In this document: one piece after another, positions 16,627 through 27,069 of the stretch
Layout of the letters: each line of letters starts with the position of its first letter
How positions within the stretch are numbered: the stretch's first letter is position 1
From: Anaerolineaceae bacterium
Lineage (GTDB): Bacteria; Chloroflexota; Anaerolineae; Aggregatilineales; Phototrophicaceae
Length of the DNA stretch: 64,000 nucleotides
Assembly: GCA_007693385.1 (NCBI GenBank)
Contig: REDR01000131.1
Span: 62,001 to 126,000, forward strand
Reading direction: 5' to 3'
Notes under the pieces: model-generated
Told to the model about the DNA's origin: nothing
Database searches by the model: none
What the model saw: only the letters and a program-made list of their open reading frames with translations
Position numbers and translations under genes: made by a program

Positions 16627-17987
16627 AGTGACACCTCCAGATAATCCACGCTCGGCGTGACCAGATCGCGCCCGATGAGCGTCGGCCACAATCCGAGAAT
16701 AATGCGCGGCTTGGCGCTGATCGTCGTGCCGGAGATACTCATGCCCGCCGGACCGCTCAGGCCGTTATTCATCATGCGGCGTACCGCTTTGCTCAATGTA
16801 TTCTCGTCGTTGGCGGTGAACATCACACGCACGATGACCTCTAGCGGGTCGTCCGGTAGTGGTGCGATGCTCCCGTATAGGCTGTTCATGCCCATGTAGT
16901 CATAGGCGATCCGCTTGATTGAGAGGCCGTCCCAGCTTCGCTCGATCATCGTCTTGAGCTGGTTGACCTTGTGCCATGCGTCCGGCCAGCCGACAGTGAA
17001 GATCAATTCGCGCATGTAGCCTTCGACACGCCCCAGATTCAGCTTGAGCTTTTGCGGGCGCGGCTTGCCACTGACGCCGGTCACGCGCACATGATCGGGC
17101 GCGGTCTGCTCAAGCGCTAGCGTCGTGAAATCAGCGACGACATCCGGTGTGATGTAGTTGGCCGGATCGTGAACTTCGTAGAGTAGTTGTTCTTTCACGG
17201 TGTTGACGGTGACGATGCCGGGCGCGTCCGGCGTCTTGGTGATGGTGAACGCGCCATCGGCCTCAACATGGGCGATGGGGTAGCCCAGATGTGGCAAGTC
17301 CTCCGCTTCGATGCCGTCCTCCATCGCCGCCAGACTGTTACCGCCGACGACCTGACCGGTACATTCCAGCAGGTGGCCGCACACGATGCCGGATGCCAGC
17401 TTGTCCCAGTCATCCCACGCCCAGCCGTAATGCGCGATTAACGGCGCGAGATACAGACACGGGTCAGCGACACGTCCGGTAATCACGATGTCGGCGCCCG
17501 CTTGCAACGCCTCCACGATGGGTAACGCGCCCAGATAAACGTTGGCGTTCGCCCAGTAGCTTTCCGGCGCGAACGGCTTGCCGCTTTCCATGTGGGCTAA
17601 ATCCGCGCCGCCCGCCTGCAATTCGTCCAGCCGTCCCAGCATGTCATCGCCGCTAACGGCGGCTATCTTCACGCCATCCAATCCTAATTTTTCCGCCGTC
17701 GCCTTGACCATCTGCGCCGCGCCCGCCGGATTCAATCCGCCGCCGTTGGTGATGAGCGGTATCTTGCGCTCGAACGCTCCCGGCAGAATCTTTGATGCGA
17801 TGATGTTCAGGTCAAATGTATAGCCGCGTGATGGGTCTTGCAGGCGGTCTTTTTGCAGGATGGCGAGCGTTAATTCCGCCAGCGCCTCGAAGCATATAAC
17901 GTCCACATGCCCGCCTTCGATCATCGGTAGAGCGCGGGTCACGTCGTCGCCATAGAATCCTTGCGCGGAACCAATACGATATGTCAT
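16623..17987 (-). CDS. atuA: AtuA family protein (DUF1446), acyclic terpene utilisation
   Basis: A 454-residue protein beginning RIGSAQGFYGDDVTRAL, with VDVICFEALAELTLAIL, NGGGLNPAGAAQMV, GADIVITGRVADPCLYLAP and CGHLLECTGQVVGGN, all hallmarks of the DUF1446/AtuA family. In Pseudomonas, atuA belongs to the gene set for citronellol/geraniol breakdown, but its reaction is unresolved. The C-terminal domain is split off as the next gene. It sits between an acyl-CoA dehydrogenase and the hydratase/carboxylase genes, which argues for a role in branched or isoprenoid acyl-CoA metabolism. Confidence 0.88.
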   Translation of the reverse strand: MTYRIGSAQGFYGDDVTRALPMIEGGHVDVICFEALAELTLAILQKDRLQDPSRGYTFDLNIIASKILPGAFERKIPLITNGGGLNPAGAAQMVKATAEKLGLDGVKIAAVSGDDMLGRLDELQAGGADLAHMESGKPFAPESYWANANVYLGALPIVEALQAGADIVITGRVADPCLYLAPLIAHYGWAWDDWDKLASGIVCGHLLECTGQVVGGNSLAAMEDGIEAEDLPHLGYPIAHVEADGAFTITKTPDAPGIVTVNTVKEQLLYEVHDPANYITPDVVADFTTLALEQTAPDHVRVTGVSGKPRPQKLKLNLGRVEGYMRELIFTVGWPDAWHKVNQLKTMIERSWDGLSIKRIAYDYMGMNSLYGSIAPLPDDPLEVIVRVMFTANDENTLSKAVRRMMNNGLSGPAGMSISGTTISAKPRIILGLWPTLIGRDLVTPSVDYLEVSL

Positions 17988-18021
17988 AACGTTCTGCTTT
18001 CTTTATGGATTCCAGCGCGAC

Positions 18022-19215
18022 TTAGCGCGGATTCATGTTTTCAAGTTTGGCGATAATCCCCAGCATGACCTCATCCGCGCCGCCGCCGATGGATGTCAGC
18101 CGCGCATCGCGGAAATAACGCGAGATTGGCGTCTCCTCCATGTAGCCCATGCCGCCGTAAAATTGCAGGCAAGTATCGGCCACTTCGCGCATCAGGCGTC
18201 CGGCTTTCAGCTTGCACATGGACGCGATGCGCGTCACTTCCATGTTGTCCTCACCGGCTTCGATCTTGGCCGCGCATAGATAATTCAATTGTCGCGTCGC
18301 CTCAATCTCGGTCAGTAATTCGGCTAGCTTGAATTGAATCCACTGGCTGGCGATCAACGGCTTGTTGAAGGCGTGGCGCTCCTGACAGTACGCGATGGTA
18401 TCACGCACGACCAGTTCCGCACCGGCCACGCCGCCCAGCGCCCCGACCAACCGTTCGACCTGAAATTGCTCCATCTGGTAGTAGAAGCCGAAGCCCTCCT
18501 CGCCGATGCGGTTACTGACCGGCACGCGCACGTCCTCGAACGTCAGGAAGGCGGTATCACTGCTGTGATTGCCCAGTTTTTTGAGTTTCTTGCTGATGGT
18601 AAATCCGGGTGTGTCCGTCGGCACAATGATGAGCGACATCCCCTGATAATCGTCGCCGGGCGATGTACGTGCCAGCAGGCACAGCCAATCGGCCTGCGTG
18701 CCGTTGGTGATGTATAGCTTGCTCCCGTTGATGATGTAATCATCGCCGTCGCGCTCGGCGCGGGTCTTGATGCGGGCGACATCGCTTCCGGCGTCCGGCT
18801 CGGTGACTGCAATCGCGCTGACCATCTCGCCGCGTATGGCCGGCATCAGATAGCGCTCCTTGAGTTCTTCAGAGCCGTGCCGCGCTAAGGCGGGCGTCGC
18901 CATGTCGGTATGCACCAGCGTCGCCATCGGGATGCCCGCCGCGCCCGCCCGCGCTAGTTCCTCCGCGAACACGACGGTAAACCAGATGTCGGCCTCCGCG
19001 CCGCCGTATTTCTCCGGATAGTTCAAGCCGAGAAAGCCGAGTTCGCCCATTTTCTTGAATAGCTCGTGCAGTGGGGCGATCTCCGCTTCTTCCCATTCGT
19101 CAACGTGCGGGCGGATTTCTTTTTCCACGAACGCACGAACGGACTTGCGGAACATCTCGTGTTCTTCGGTGAATGGATTAAACAGGTTAATAGCGGTTGC
19201 TTTTGGTAAAACCAT
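18022..19215 (-). CDS. acyl-CoA dehydrogenase (isovaleryl/citronellyl-CoA type)
   Basis: A 397-residue FAD enzyme introducing the alpha-beta double bond into an acyl-CoA. Seen are the helical N-domain, the flavin segment AIAVTEPDAGSDVARIKT, YIINGSKLYITNGTQADW, and the C-terminal LQFYGGMGYMEETPISRYFRDARL. The usual catalytic Glu position near the end reads SIGGGADEVM, with no Glu; instead Glu254 lies in QVERLVG, the place used by isovaleryl-CoA and long-chain dehydrogenases. That fits a branched substrate. A GGAG ribosome-binding site lies 10 bases upstream, and an own promoter is at 19307. First gene of the core catabolic transcription unit. Confidence 0.88.
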   Translation of the reverse strand: MVLPKATAINLFNPFTEEHEMFRKSVRAFVEKEIRPHVDEWEEAEIAPLHELFKKMGELGFLGLNYPEKYGGAEADIWFTVVFAEELARAGAAGIPMATLVHTDMATPALARHGSEELKERYLMPAIRGEMVSAIAVTEPDAGSDVARIKTRAERDGDDYIINGSKLYITNGTQADWLCLLARTSPGDDYQGMSLIIVPTDTPGFTISKKLKKLGNHSSDTAFLTFEDVRVPVSNRIGEEGFGFYYQMEQFQVERLVGALGGVAGAELVVRDTIAYCQERHAFNKPLIASQWIQFKLAELLTEIEATRQLNYLCAAKIEAGEDNMEVTRIASMCKLKAGRLMREVADTCLQFYGGMGYMEETPISRYFRDARLTSIGGGADEVMLGIIAKLENMNPR

Positions 19216-19306
19216 ACGCTTTGAACTCCATCAATTACTATTTTCAAAAAATGCGCCGGTATCATTGACCGAACGCCGGTTTAATTATGTCGGATTGCGG
19301 CTAAGG

Positions 19307-19315
19307 ATTATAGCA
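19307..19315 (-). promoter_or_regulatory. extended -10 promoter upstream of the acyl-CoA dehydrogenase
   Basis: On the minus strand TGCTATAAT gives a perfect -10 with a TGn extension, about 90 bases before the acyl-CoA dehydrogenase start. It lies in the only sizeable gap (103 bp) of this gene block, just at the 3' end of the methyltransferase gene. Confidence 0.5.
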
Positions 19316-19318
19316 CCA

Positions 19319-20179
19319 TTACCGCTTGATCGCATGAATCCCGAACATCAATGGTATGACGAATGCGCTTTCCGGCATGAACATCTGGCGGCCTTCGCGC
19401 TCGATCATGTTATCGAAAGGCTTCCAGCCGTTGCAATGCGGGTATTCTTCGACTCGCGTGATGGTCAATCCCGCCGCGATCAGCGCGTTGAGGTGGTCGG
19501 CCAGCCCCCATGCGAACTCGTGCGCGGGGTGCGGATTGTGCCATGTTGCATCATCGGGCGCGACGGCGGTCGGCGTGCCGGTGTTGGTCGATTCGCCACC
19601 CTGCACGCCGACATAATCGCCCACGCCGTCCGCATTGTAGATATGGCCGCCGCCCATGTAGTCAAAGCTGATGTGACGCCCATCATCGCCCAACATACCC
19701 ACTACCGGATGAAATTCCACCATGACGAACCGCCCGCCATCTTTTAGCGCTCCGGCGACGCCCGCCCCCCACCGCGTCAGATCGCTCAGCCAGCCCGTCG
19801 TCCCGTATGACGTGAACACCGCGTCGAAGGGCTGGTCGTTGGCGTCGAACCAGTCGAACAGATCAGCGCGGATAAACTGCGCCGGAATCCCGCTATCGCG
19901 TGATAGTGCCTGCGCGAAATCAACCGCCTCATCGCTGATGTCGATGCCGGTCACATCCGCGCCCAGATGGGCGGCGATGCTCAGCGTATCGACGCCGGTA
20001 TTGCATTGCAGATGCGCTAGCGTCCGCCCGCGCACATCGCCCAGCAGGTCGATCTCTTCGGGGAATAGCGTGTTGCCGCCGTCGCGCAGGAACGCGGCTT
20101 GATCGCCCTTGTGGATGTTGTGGCGGCGCGTCGCCGCGTTCCATGATTGCCGGTTGTCTTGATGATGCGCGTCGCTCAT
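19319..20179 (-). CDS. class I SAM-dependent methyltransferase
   Basis: A 286-residue protein with a Rossmann-fold methyltransferase core: motif I is a variant (RTLAHLQCNTGVDTLSIAAH, with CNTG in place of the usual GxGxG), then an acidic end of strand 2 in VTGIDISDEAVDFA, motif for strand 4 FDAVFTSYGTTGWL and post-motif LKDGGRFVMVEFHPV. The C-terminal third has conserved-looking His/Trp residues (ATWHNPHPAHEF) common in the family with this odd motif I. It overlaps the RNA-binding protein gene upstream by 4 bases (ATGA). The substrate is unknown; the coupling suggests an RNA or translation-linked role, which is inference. Confidence 0.8.
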   Translation of the reverse strand: MSDAHHQDNRQSWNAATRRHNIHKGDQAAFLRDGGNTLFPEEIDLLGDVRGRTLAHLQCNTGVDTLSIAAHLGADVTGIDISDEAVDFAQALSRDSGIPAQFIRADLFDWFDANDQPFDAVFTSYGTTGWLSDLTRWGAGVAGALKDGGRFVMVEFHPVVGMLGDDGRHISFDYMGGGHIYNADGVGDYVGVQGGESTNTGTPTAVAPDDATWHNPHPAHEFAWGLADHLNALIAAGLTITRVEEYPHCNGWKPFDNMIEREGRQMFMPESAFVIPLMFGIHAIKR

Positions 20180-20805
20180 CCTACGGTTTCCTCTACATCG
20201 AAGCGGTGCGGATTGACGATCAGATGGTAGATGGCGCGGTCGTCGGTCTTTTCGTAATTCGGCAATTTGCCGCCCTTCGGATGCACGATCTGGTAGATCG
20301 GCGGCGACATGCGCGGCAGGGCGAGTTGAAAGAACACGCCGCCCACCGAACGTTTGCGCGTGCCGTCCAGCGTCAACATGCCCTCACCGGCGTGTAACGC
20401 CTGCGCTTCTTCCAGCAGTGCGTTGACGAAGCTATGCCCGCACAATAGCACCATACTGTGAATACGGCGCACCGGCTTGCGGTACACTTCGTTTAGCGTT
20501 TTGCACACCGACTCGGCGGTTTGCCGTGCTTTCTTGCTCAGCCCACGCTCTACGGCATCCATGTCAACATCGGGATAGCTGACCGCCAGCCGCTTACCGT
20601 TGATCTCCATGCCGTTTAATGTGCTATTGGCGCGGGTGGCGCTCTTCTCGGCGTTCATCGTCACCAGTAGCGCCTGCACGTCAAAGCGTTCGTTGTGCGT
20701 CGTGGCGATTGCCGTCACGTCGCCGTATTCGCTGAACGTCTCGCGGATGGTCGCCTCGTCGGTCTCATCAGCCAGATTTGCGACGTAAAGAGTCTCGCGT
20801 CCCAT
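20176..20805 (-). CDS. RNA-binding protein: RRM domain plus PHAX-like RNA-binding domain
   Basis: A 209-residue protein. Residues 1-80 form an RRM: RNP2 is LYVANL, spacing and the ending LNGMEINGKRLAVSYP are typical, but the RNP1 strand reads VQALLVTM without the usual aromatics. Residues about 90-170 resemble the RNA-binding domain of eukaryotic PHAX, the snRNA export adaptor: ALLEEAQALHAGEGMLTLDG followed by TRKRSVGGVFFQLAL, matching its Gly-rich TxGGVFxxLL end. The tail (HPKGGKLPNYEKTDDRAIYH) is unrecognised. A GGAAAGAG ribosome-binding site lies upstream. It is sandwiched between the carboxyltransferase (17-bp gap) and a methyltransferase (4-bp overlap). RNA target unknown. Confidence 0.78.
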   Translation of the reverse strand: MGRETLYVANLADETDEATIRETFSEYGDVTAIATTHNERFDVQALLVTMNAEKSATRANSTLNGMEINGKRLAVSYPDVDMDAVERGLSKKARQTAESVCKTLNEVYRKPVRRIHSMVLLCGHSFVNALLEEAQALHAGEGMLTLDGTRKRSVGGVFFQLALPRMSPPIYQIVHPKGGKLPNYEKTDDRAIYHLIVNPHRFDVEETVG

Positions 20806-20822
20806 AAGTTAGTCTCTTTCCA

Positions 20823-22433
20823 CTACATGCGGTCATTTCCATAGCGGGGTACACCTTCGTTCACCCAGTCCCGATTATACGACATGCTCAGGCCGATTGT
20901 CAGCGCTTCGCGGGTGTGGCGTGGGTCGATCATGCCATCATCCCAGATGCGGGCGGTGCCGTAATACGGGTCGGATTCTTGCTCGAATTTGTAGCGCACC
21001 ATGAATTTCATCTGCTCGATCTGCTCCATGTCCGGCTCGATGCCGCGCCGCCGTGCTGATGCTTCCTGCACGATGCCCAGCACCCCGGCGGCTTGCTCCG
21101 CCCCCATGACCGCCGTGCGGCTGGTCGGCCACGAGAAGATCAGGCGCGGATCGTAAGGCCGCCCGCACATCGCATAATAGCCCGCGCCATACGCGCCGCC
21201 GATCAACACGGTGAATTGCGGCACGTTGCTATTGGCGACGGCGTTAATCATCTTGCTCCCGTGTTTGATGATGCCGCCTTCTTCGTATTGCCGCCCGACC
21301 ATGAAGCCGGTGATATTTTGCAGATAGATCAACGGGGTTCTGCTGTGGTTGCAAAGCTGGATGAATTGCGCCGCTTTATTAGCGCTTTCCGAGAATAAAA
21401 TGCCGTTGTTCGCCAGAATGCCCACCGGAAAGCCGTTAATGTGCGCGTGGCCGGTGACCAGCGTCGCGCCGTAATCCGGCTTGAACGGATGGAAGCGCGA
21501 GCCGTCTACGATGCGGGCGATGACTTCGTGCATGTCGAGCGGCTGGCGGATGGTATCGACGGGCACGATGCCCAGCAATTCGTCGGGATCGTAAAGCGGC
21601 GGCTCCGGCGTGCGGAGCGCGGCGTGAATCCCCTTGCGATGGTTCAACTGCCCGACGATCTCGCGCCCGATGCGTACCGCGTCGGCGTCGTCCTCCGCGA
21701 TGTAGTCCGCCAGACCGGAAACGCGGGCGTGCATCGCCGCGCCACCCAGCGACTCCTCGTCCACTTCCTCGCCCGTCGCCATCTTGACCAGTGGCGGCCC
21801 ACCCAGAAACGCCATCGCTTGATCGCGCACGAACACCGTATAATCGCTGAGGCCGGGCACGTAAGCGCCGCCCGCCGTGCTGTTGCCGAAAACCAGCGCG
21901 ATTTGCGGCAGACCGAGAGCGCTCATCTGCGCTTGATTGGCGAAACCGCGCCCGCCCGGGACGAAAATATCCGCCTGATGCGGCAGATTCGCCCCGCCGG
22001 ATTCCACCAGATACACCATCGGCAGGCGGTTCTCGCGGGCGATTTCCTGTGCGCGTAGCGACTTGCTCAGCGATACGGGGTAGGTCGTGCCGCCTTTGAT
22101 GGTCGCCTCGTTACAGGAGATCATCACCTCCACGCCGTTGACCACGCCAATACCGCTAATGATGCCCGCGCCCGGCGTCTCGTTCTCGTACATATCCCAC
22201 GCCGCCAGCGACGAAAGCTCCAGAAACGGCGCGCCCGGATCGAGCAGGCGTTCCACGCGCTCACGCGGGAGTAACTTGCCGCGCTCGATGTGGCGCAGGC
22301 GGGCGCGTTCACTGCCGCCTTGCCGCACTTTGGCCTGCCGTTCTTCGAGAGTCTGCACTAGCGTTTGATTGTGCTGGTAATTCTGCGCGAATGAATCGTC
22401 TTTTCTGTCGATTTTACTTTGAATAATGGTCAT
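20823..22433 (-). CDS. acyl-CoA carboxylase beta subunit, geranyl-CoA carboxylase-like
   Basis: Carboxyltransferase of 536 residues that moves CO2 from biotin to an acyl-CoA; partner of the biotin subunit at 13578-15518. Both crotonase-like halves are present: ESGGANLPHQADIF, STAGGAYVPGLSDYTVFV and GGAAMHARVSG in the N half; ILANNGILFSESANKAAQFI, NITGFMVGRQYEEGGIIKHG and GGAYGAGYYAMCGRPYDP in the C half. The segment at 159-166 reads PGGRGFAN, where methylcrotonyl-CoA carboxylases carry a bulkier, Phe-containing stretch before NQA; small residues there are a trait I associate with geranyl-CoA carboxylase (AtuC). First gene of the minus-strand block. Confidence 0.88.
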   Translation of the reverse strand: MTIIQSKIDRKDDSFAQNYQHNQTLVQTLEERQAKVRQGGSERARLRHIERGKLLPRERVERLLDPGAPFLELSSLAAWDMYENETPGAGIISGIGVVNGVEVMISCNEATIKGGTTYPVSLSKSLRAQEIARENRLPMVYLVESGGANLPHQADIFVPGGRGFANQAQMSALGLPQIALVFGNSTAGGAYVPGLSDYTVFVRDQAMAFLGGPPLVKMATGEEVDEESLGGAAMHARVSGLADYIAEDDADAVRIGREIVGQLNHRKGIHAALRTPEPPLYDPDELLGIVPVDTIRQPLDMHEVIARIVDGSRFHPFKPDYGATLVTGHAHINGFPVGILANNGILFSESANKAAQFIQLCNHSRTPLIYLQNITGFMVGRQYEEGGIIKHGSKMINAVANSNVPQFTVLIGGAYGAGYYAMCGRPYDPRLIFSWPTSRTAVMGAEQAAGVLGIVQEASARRRGIEPDMEQIEQMKFMVRYKFEQESDPYYGTARIWDDGMIDPRHTREALTIGLSMSYNRDWVNEGVPRYGNDRM

Positions 22434-22528
22434 CTTTTAATCTCAAAATGTATTGTCTAGCCGATAATTTCTGCCTGATTTTACCGCATGGTATCATGAA
22501 TTGGCGAAAAGTGGTTCGATCCAAAGCG

Positions 22529-22545
22529 GAAAACAGCGTGTTTTC
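22529..22545. repeat. short perfect inverted repeat in divergent promoter region
   Basis: GAAAACA GCG TGTTTTC is a perfect 7-bp palindrome with a 3-base centre. It lies in the 291-bp divergent region between the carboxyltransferase gene and the plus-strand membrane protein gene. It could be a regulator site or a small hairpin. A weak plus-strand promoter (TTGCTT, 17 bases, TAACAT at 22559-22587) follows. Nothing else is recognised in this gap. Confidence 0.35.
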
Positions 22546-22724
22546 TGCCACATGCGTTTTGCTTTGTTGCGGAATTTGGAGTAACATTAGAAATCGAGAT
22601 TTAGTGGGCTACATGGCGCGATGGTTTGCGGATGATCTGGTCAGGCATATTTCCGCACGCCGTCACCATGCCGCCCCGCGTAAATACCAACTTGTTAACG
22701 GCGTGCGTCACGAAAGGTATCAAG

Positions 22725-24257
22725 ATGACCGATGACATCCTCCAAGATGACGGTCTTGAACAAGAAGACGGCAAAAAGCGGCGGGGACGCCGTAAGAAGA
22801 GCAAACCGGCAGGGGAAGGTGGCGGCCTGCGTCAGTGGCTAGTTGATAGCTACAACGGCGTTTTCAGGATCGTCATTCAGCCGCAATTGCCATCTTTGCG
22901 CGTGCTGTCCTTCATGTTGATTGCGTTTTTGGCCGGCATGTTCTGGGCATACGAACCGGCGGGCGTGCAGTTCTATGACGGCGCACCGCACCAGATGCGA
23001 AGCGAACATCAAGACCAGTACATCATCGGCATTGCCGCCAGCAAACTCGCCAACATCTATGACGATGAGGGCATCCGGCAATTGCTGGAACGCATTGACG
23101 ATCCGGCGGAGCGTGCCGAGCGCTTGATCCAGCGTGGCGGGCAGACCGCCGCCGCCCTCGAGCAAGTCATCGACGTGGCGCGGGTGGTCGAAGGTCGGCC
23201 AGCGCCGTCAAGCGGTAGCCTGCTGGCGGCGATATTACAGATCGCGGGCGGGGTGCTGATTTTCGTGGTGGTGGTCAACGTGTTCGCGCTGGTGTGGGGC
23301 TTGTTGATCGGCGGCTATGTGGAACGCGCCCGCCTGACGATCAAGCGGCGCATGGTCGGCGAATCTGACGATGACAAACGCGCCCGCGAGACGATGGAGG
23401 GTGAACGCCGCCGCCGTGACATCGCCAAGCAGATGCTAGAGACGACCACCGATTCCGATAGGGCGCTCGGTACGCCGCTTGTCAATAAACCGTCGATTTA
23501 TTTCAAAGGCCGCGCCTACGACGATTCCTTCGCTATTGAAGATGCGGATGATATGTTTCTGGGTGAAACCGGCGCGACGGTGGCGCGGAGCATCGGCGAT
23601 GGGCAGGACTTATCCGCCGTTGAGGTCTGGCTGTTTGATAAAGATGATTTCGTCAAGACGCTCACCAAGATTTTTGTCAGCGAACACGGCTATAATGATC
23701 CGGCCACGCGCTCCGATCTGGAAAACCGCGTAGATAATCCGCAGACCGACATCGTTGTGTTGCGTGCTGGCGCGGAACACATCGTCGAGAGCGATAACTT
23801 GATCGTCAAGGCGAAGGTGGCCGACGCCACGCCGGGCACTGATCCGGCGCTACCGCCGAACAGCCACTTCGAGAGTATGACGCTACAAATTCAAGCATGG
23901 CAGAAACAGGCGGGGGCAACGCCCGCATCGCCGCCACCGATGGGCGCTCCGGCGGGCGGTCTGCCGGATGTATCCGACTATCAGATAGGCACATTATCGG
24001 ATGCGCCCGCATCGCCGCCACCACCGCCACCACCGCCGCCGTCGTCTAGCGGTCAGCGCGATTTATCCGAATACGAGATTGACCCGTTACCGCCGGGCAT
24101 GTCGCCACCGCCATCACCGCCGCCGATGGGTTCGCCCGGCACATCGACCCGCCCGACGATGCCGCCGGACTTGCCGCCGTATGATGCCGGTGATGACGAT
24201 GACGAAGAAGATGATCCATTCGGCGGGACTGCGGACTTCACCCCGATTAATCGCTGA
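22725..24257 (+). CDS. two-segment membrane protein with proline-rich tail, unrecognised
   Basis: A 510-residue protein. It starts with a charged stretch (DGKKRRGRRKKSKP), has a membrane segment near 31-50 positions after that (VLSFMLIAFLAGMFWAY), an external domain of about 100 residues, a second membrane segment (GGVLIFVVVVNVFALVWGLLIGG), then a cytoplasmic basic helix and a globular domain (SAVEVWLFDKDDFVKTLTKI). The tail is rich in Pro with runs of up to ten, and ends in an acidic patch (DDDDEEDDPFGG). The start at 22725 has AAAGG upstream; an in-frame earlier ATG at 22626 lacks support. A strong terminator follows. I know no functional family; it resembles conserved hypothetical proteins of Chloroflexota. 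Confidence 0.7.
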   Translation: MTDDILQDDGLEQEDGKKRRGRRKKSKPAGEGGGLRQWLVDSYNGVFRIVIQPQLPSLRVLSFMLIAFLAGMFWAYEPAGVQFYDGAPHQMRSEHQDQYIIGIAASKLANIYDDEGIRQLLERIDDPAERAERLIQRGGQTAAALEQVIDVARVVEGRPAPSSGSLLAAILQIAGGVLIFVVVVNVFALVWGLLIGGYVERARLTIKRRMVGESDDDKRARETMEGERRRRDIAKQMLETTTDSDRALGTPLVNKPSIYFKGRAYDDSFAIEDADDMFLGETGATVARSIGDGQDLSAVEVWLFDKDDFVKTLTKIFVSEHGYNDPATRSDLENRVDNPQTDIVVLRAGAEHIVESDNLIVKAKVADATPGTDPALPPNSHFESMTLQIQAWQKQAGATPASPPPMGAPAGGLPDVSDYQIGTLSDAPASPPPPPPPPPSSSGQRDLSEYEIDPLPPGMSPPPSPPPMGSPGTSTRPTMPPDLPPYDAGDDDDEEDDPFGGTADFTPINR

Positions 24258-24294
24258 GTGGGGGCGGGTGTGTCGGTGAAAACGTGATCTTACG

Positions 24295-24329
24295 CGGGGC
24301 GCGGTGGTTTAAGCGCCCCGTTTTGTTTC
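24295..24329 (+). terminator. intrinsic terminator
   Basis: CGGGGCGC at 24295-24302 and GCGCCCCG at 24313-24320 form a perfect 8-bp GC-rich stem with a 10-base loop, followed by TTTTGTTT. It ends the plus-strand membrane protein gene. Confidence 0.85.
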
Positions 24330-24331
24330 TC

Positions 24332-24799
24332 TCACTCGATCTTGCGAACCTTGAATGTCGTCTTGCCCGCCGGTGTGTTGACGCGCACCTTGTCGCCTTT
24401 TTTGCTTCCGATCAACGCTTTACCAATCGGACTTTCGTGCGAGATGCGCCCTTCACGCGGGTTAGCTTCCGCCGCGCCGACGATCATATAGCGCTCGTCT
24501 TCGTCTAACCCTTCTTCGCGGATGGTCACGCTGGAGCCGATCTGCACCACGCTGGTATTGCCATCCGTCTCGATGATGACCGCACCGCGCAGGACATTTT
24601 CCAGATATTGGATGCGGCCTTCCGCGAATGATTTCTGCTCGCGGGTGTCGTGATAGTCGGCGTTCTCTTTCAGATCGCCTTCGGCTACCGCCTCTTTGAG
24701 CTTCTGCGCTAATTCCGGTATGCGCTCATGCACGAGCTGATGCAACTCGCGCTCTAGTTCCGCTTTGCCTTCCGGAGTCAGATATACGGGGTCAGACAT
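24332..24799 (-). CDS. greA: transcription elongation factor GreA
   Basis: Rescues backtracked RNA polymerase by stimulating cleavage of the nascent RNA. About 155 residues: an N-terminal coiled coil with the acidic tip ENADYHDTREQKSFAEGRIQ and a C-terminal FKBP-like domain (ISHESPIGKALIGSKKGDKVRV). The start at 24799 is chosen because AGAGGA lies 10 bases upstream; an upstream ATG at 24823 would add eight atypical residues. It has a long leader (about 190 nt) that contains a dispersed palindromic repeat. Confidence 0.95.
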   Translation of the reverse strand: MSDPVYLTPEGKAELERELHQLVHERIPELAQKLKEAVAEGDLKENADYHDTREQKSFAEGRIQYLENVLRGAVIIETDGNTSVVQIGSSVTIREEGLDEDERYMIVGAAEANPREGRISHESPIGKALIGSKKGDKVRVNTPAGKTTFKVRKIE

Positions 24800-24947
24800 A
24801 ATATGTAATCCTCTTGCAAACAATAGACGCGGTGAACCGCGCCGCGTACAGGTTCGATAGAATGCCGGTTCAAAAGCCGTCGATTTCGATGGCGTACTCG
24901 GATTATCGCTTGTGGGATACTGCCAGTATATTCATATTTCCCGATGA

Positions 24948-24978
24948 TTTGTAGGGGCGCGATGGATTGCGCCCGACA
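24948..24978. repeat. dispersed palindromic repeat, copy 1
   Basis: TTTGTAGGGGCGCGATGG followed by ATTGCGCCCGACA, with stem GGGCGC (24955-24960) and GCGCCC (24969-24974). It matches 23 of the first 26 positions of the copy at 51280-51310 when that one is read on the minus strand. Located in the greA leader. Confidence 0.7.
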
Positions 24979-24996
24979 CGTCATCATCTAACATCC

Positions 24997-27058
<2,062 letters not shown>

Positions 27059-27069
27059 CTATCACCCTT

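Noticed and set aside
22515-22535. GTGGTTCGATCC resembles the T arm of a tRNA.
   Set aside because: The flanking bases do not pair and no acceptor or anticodon arm is found around it.
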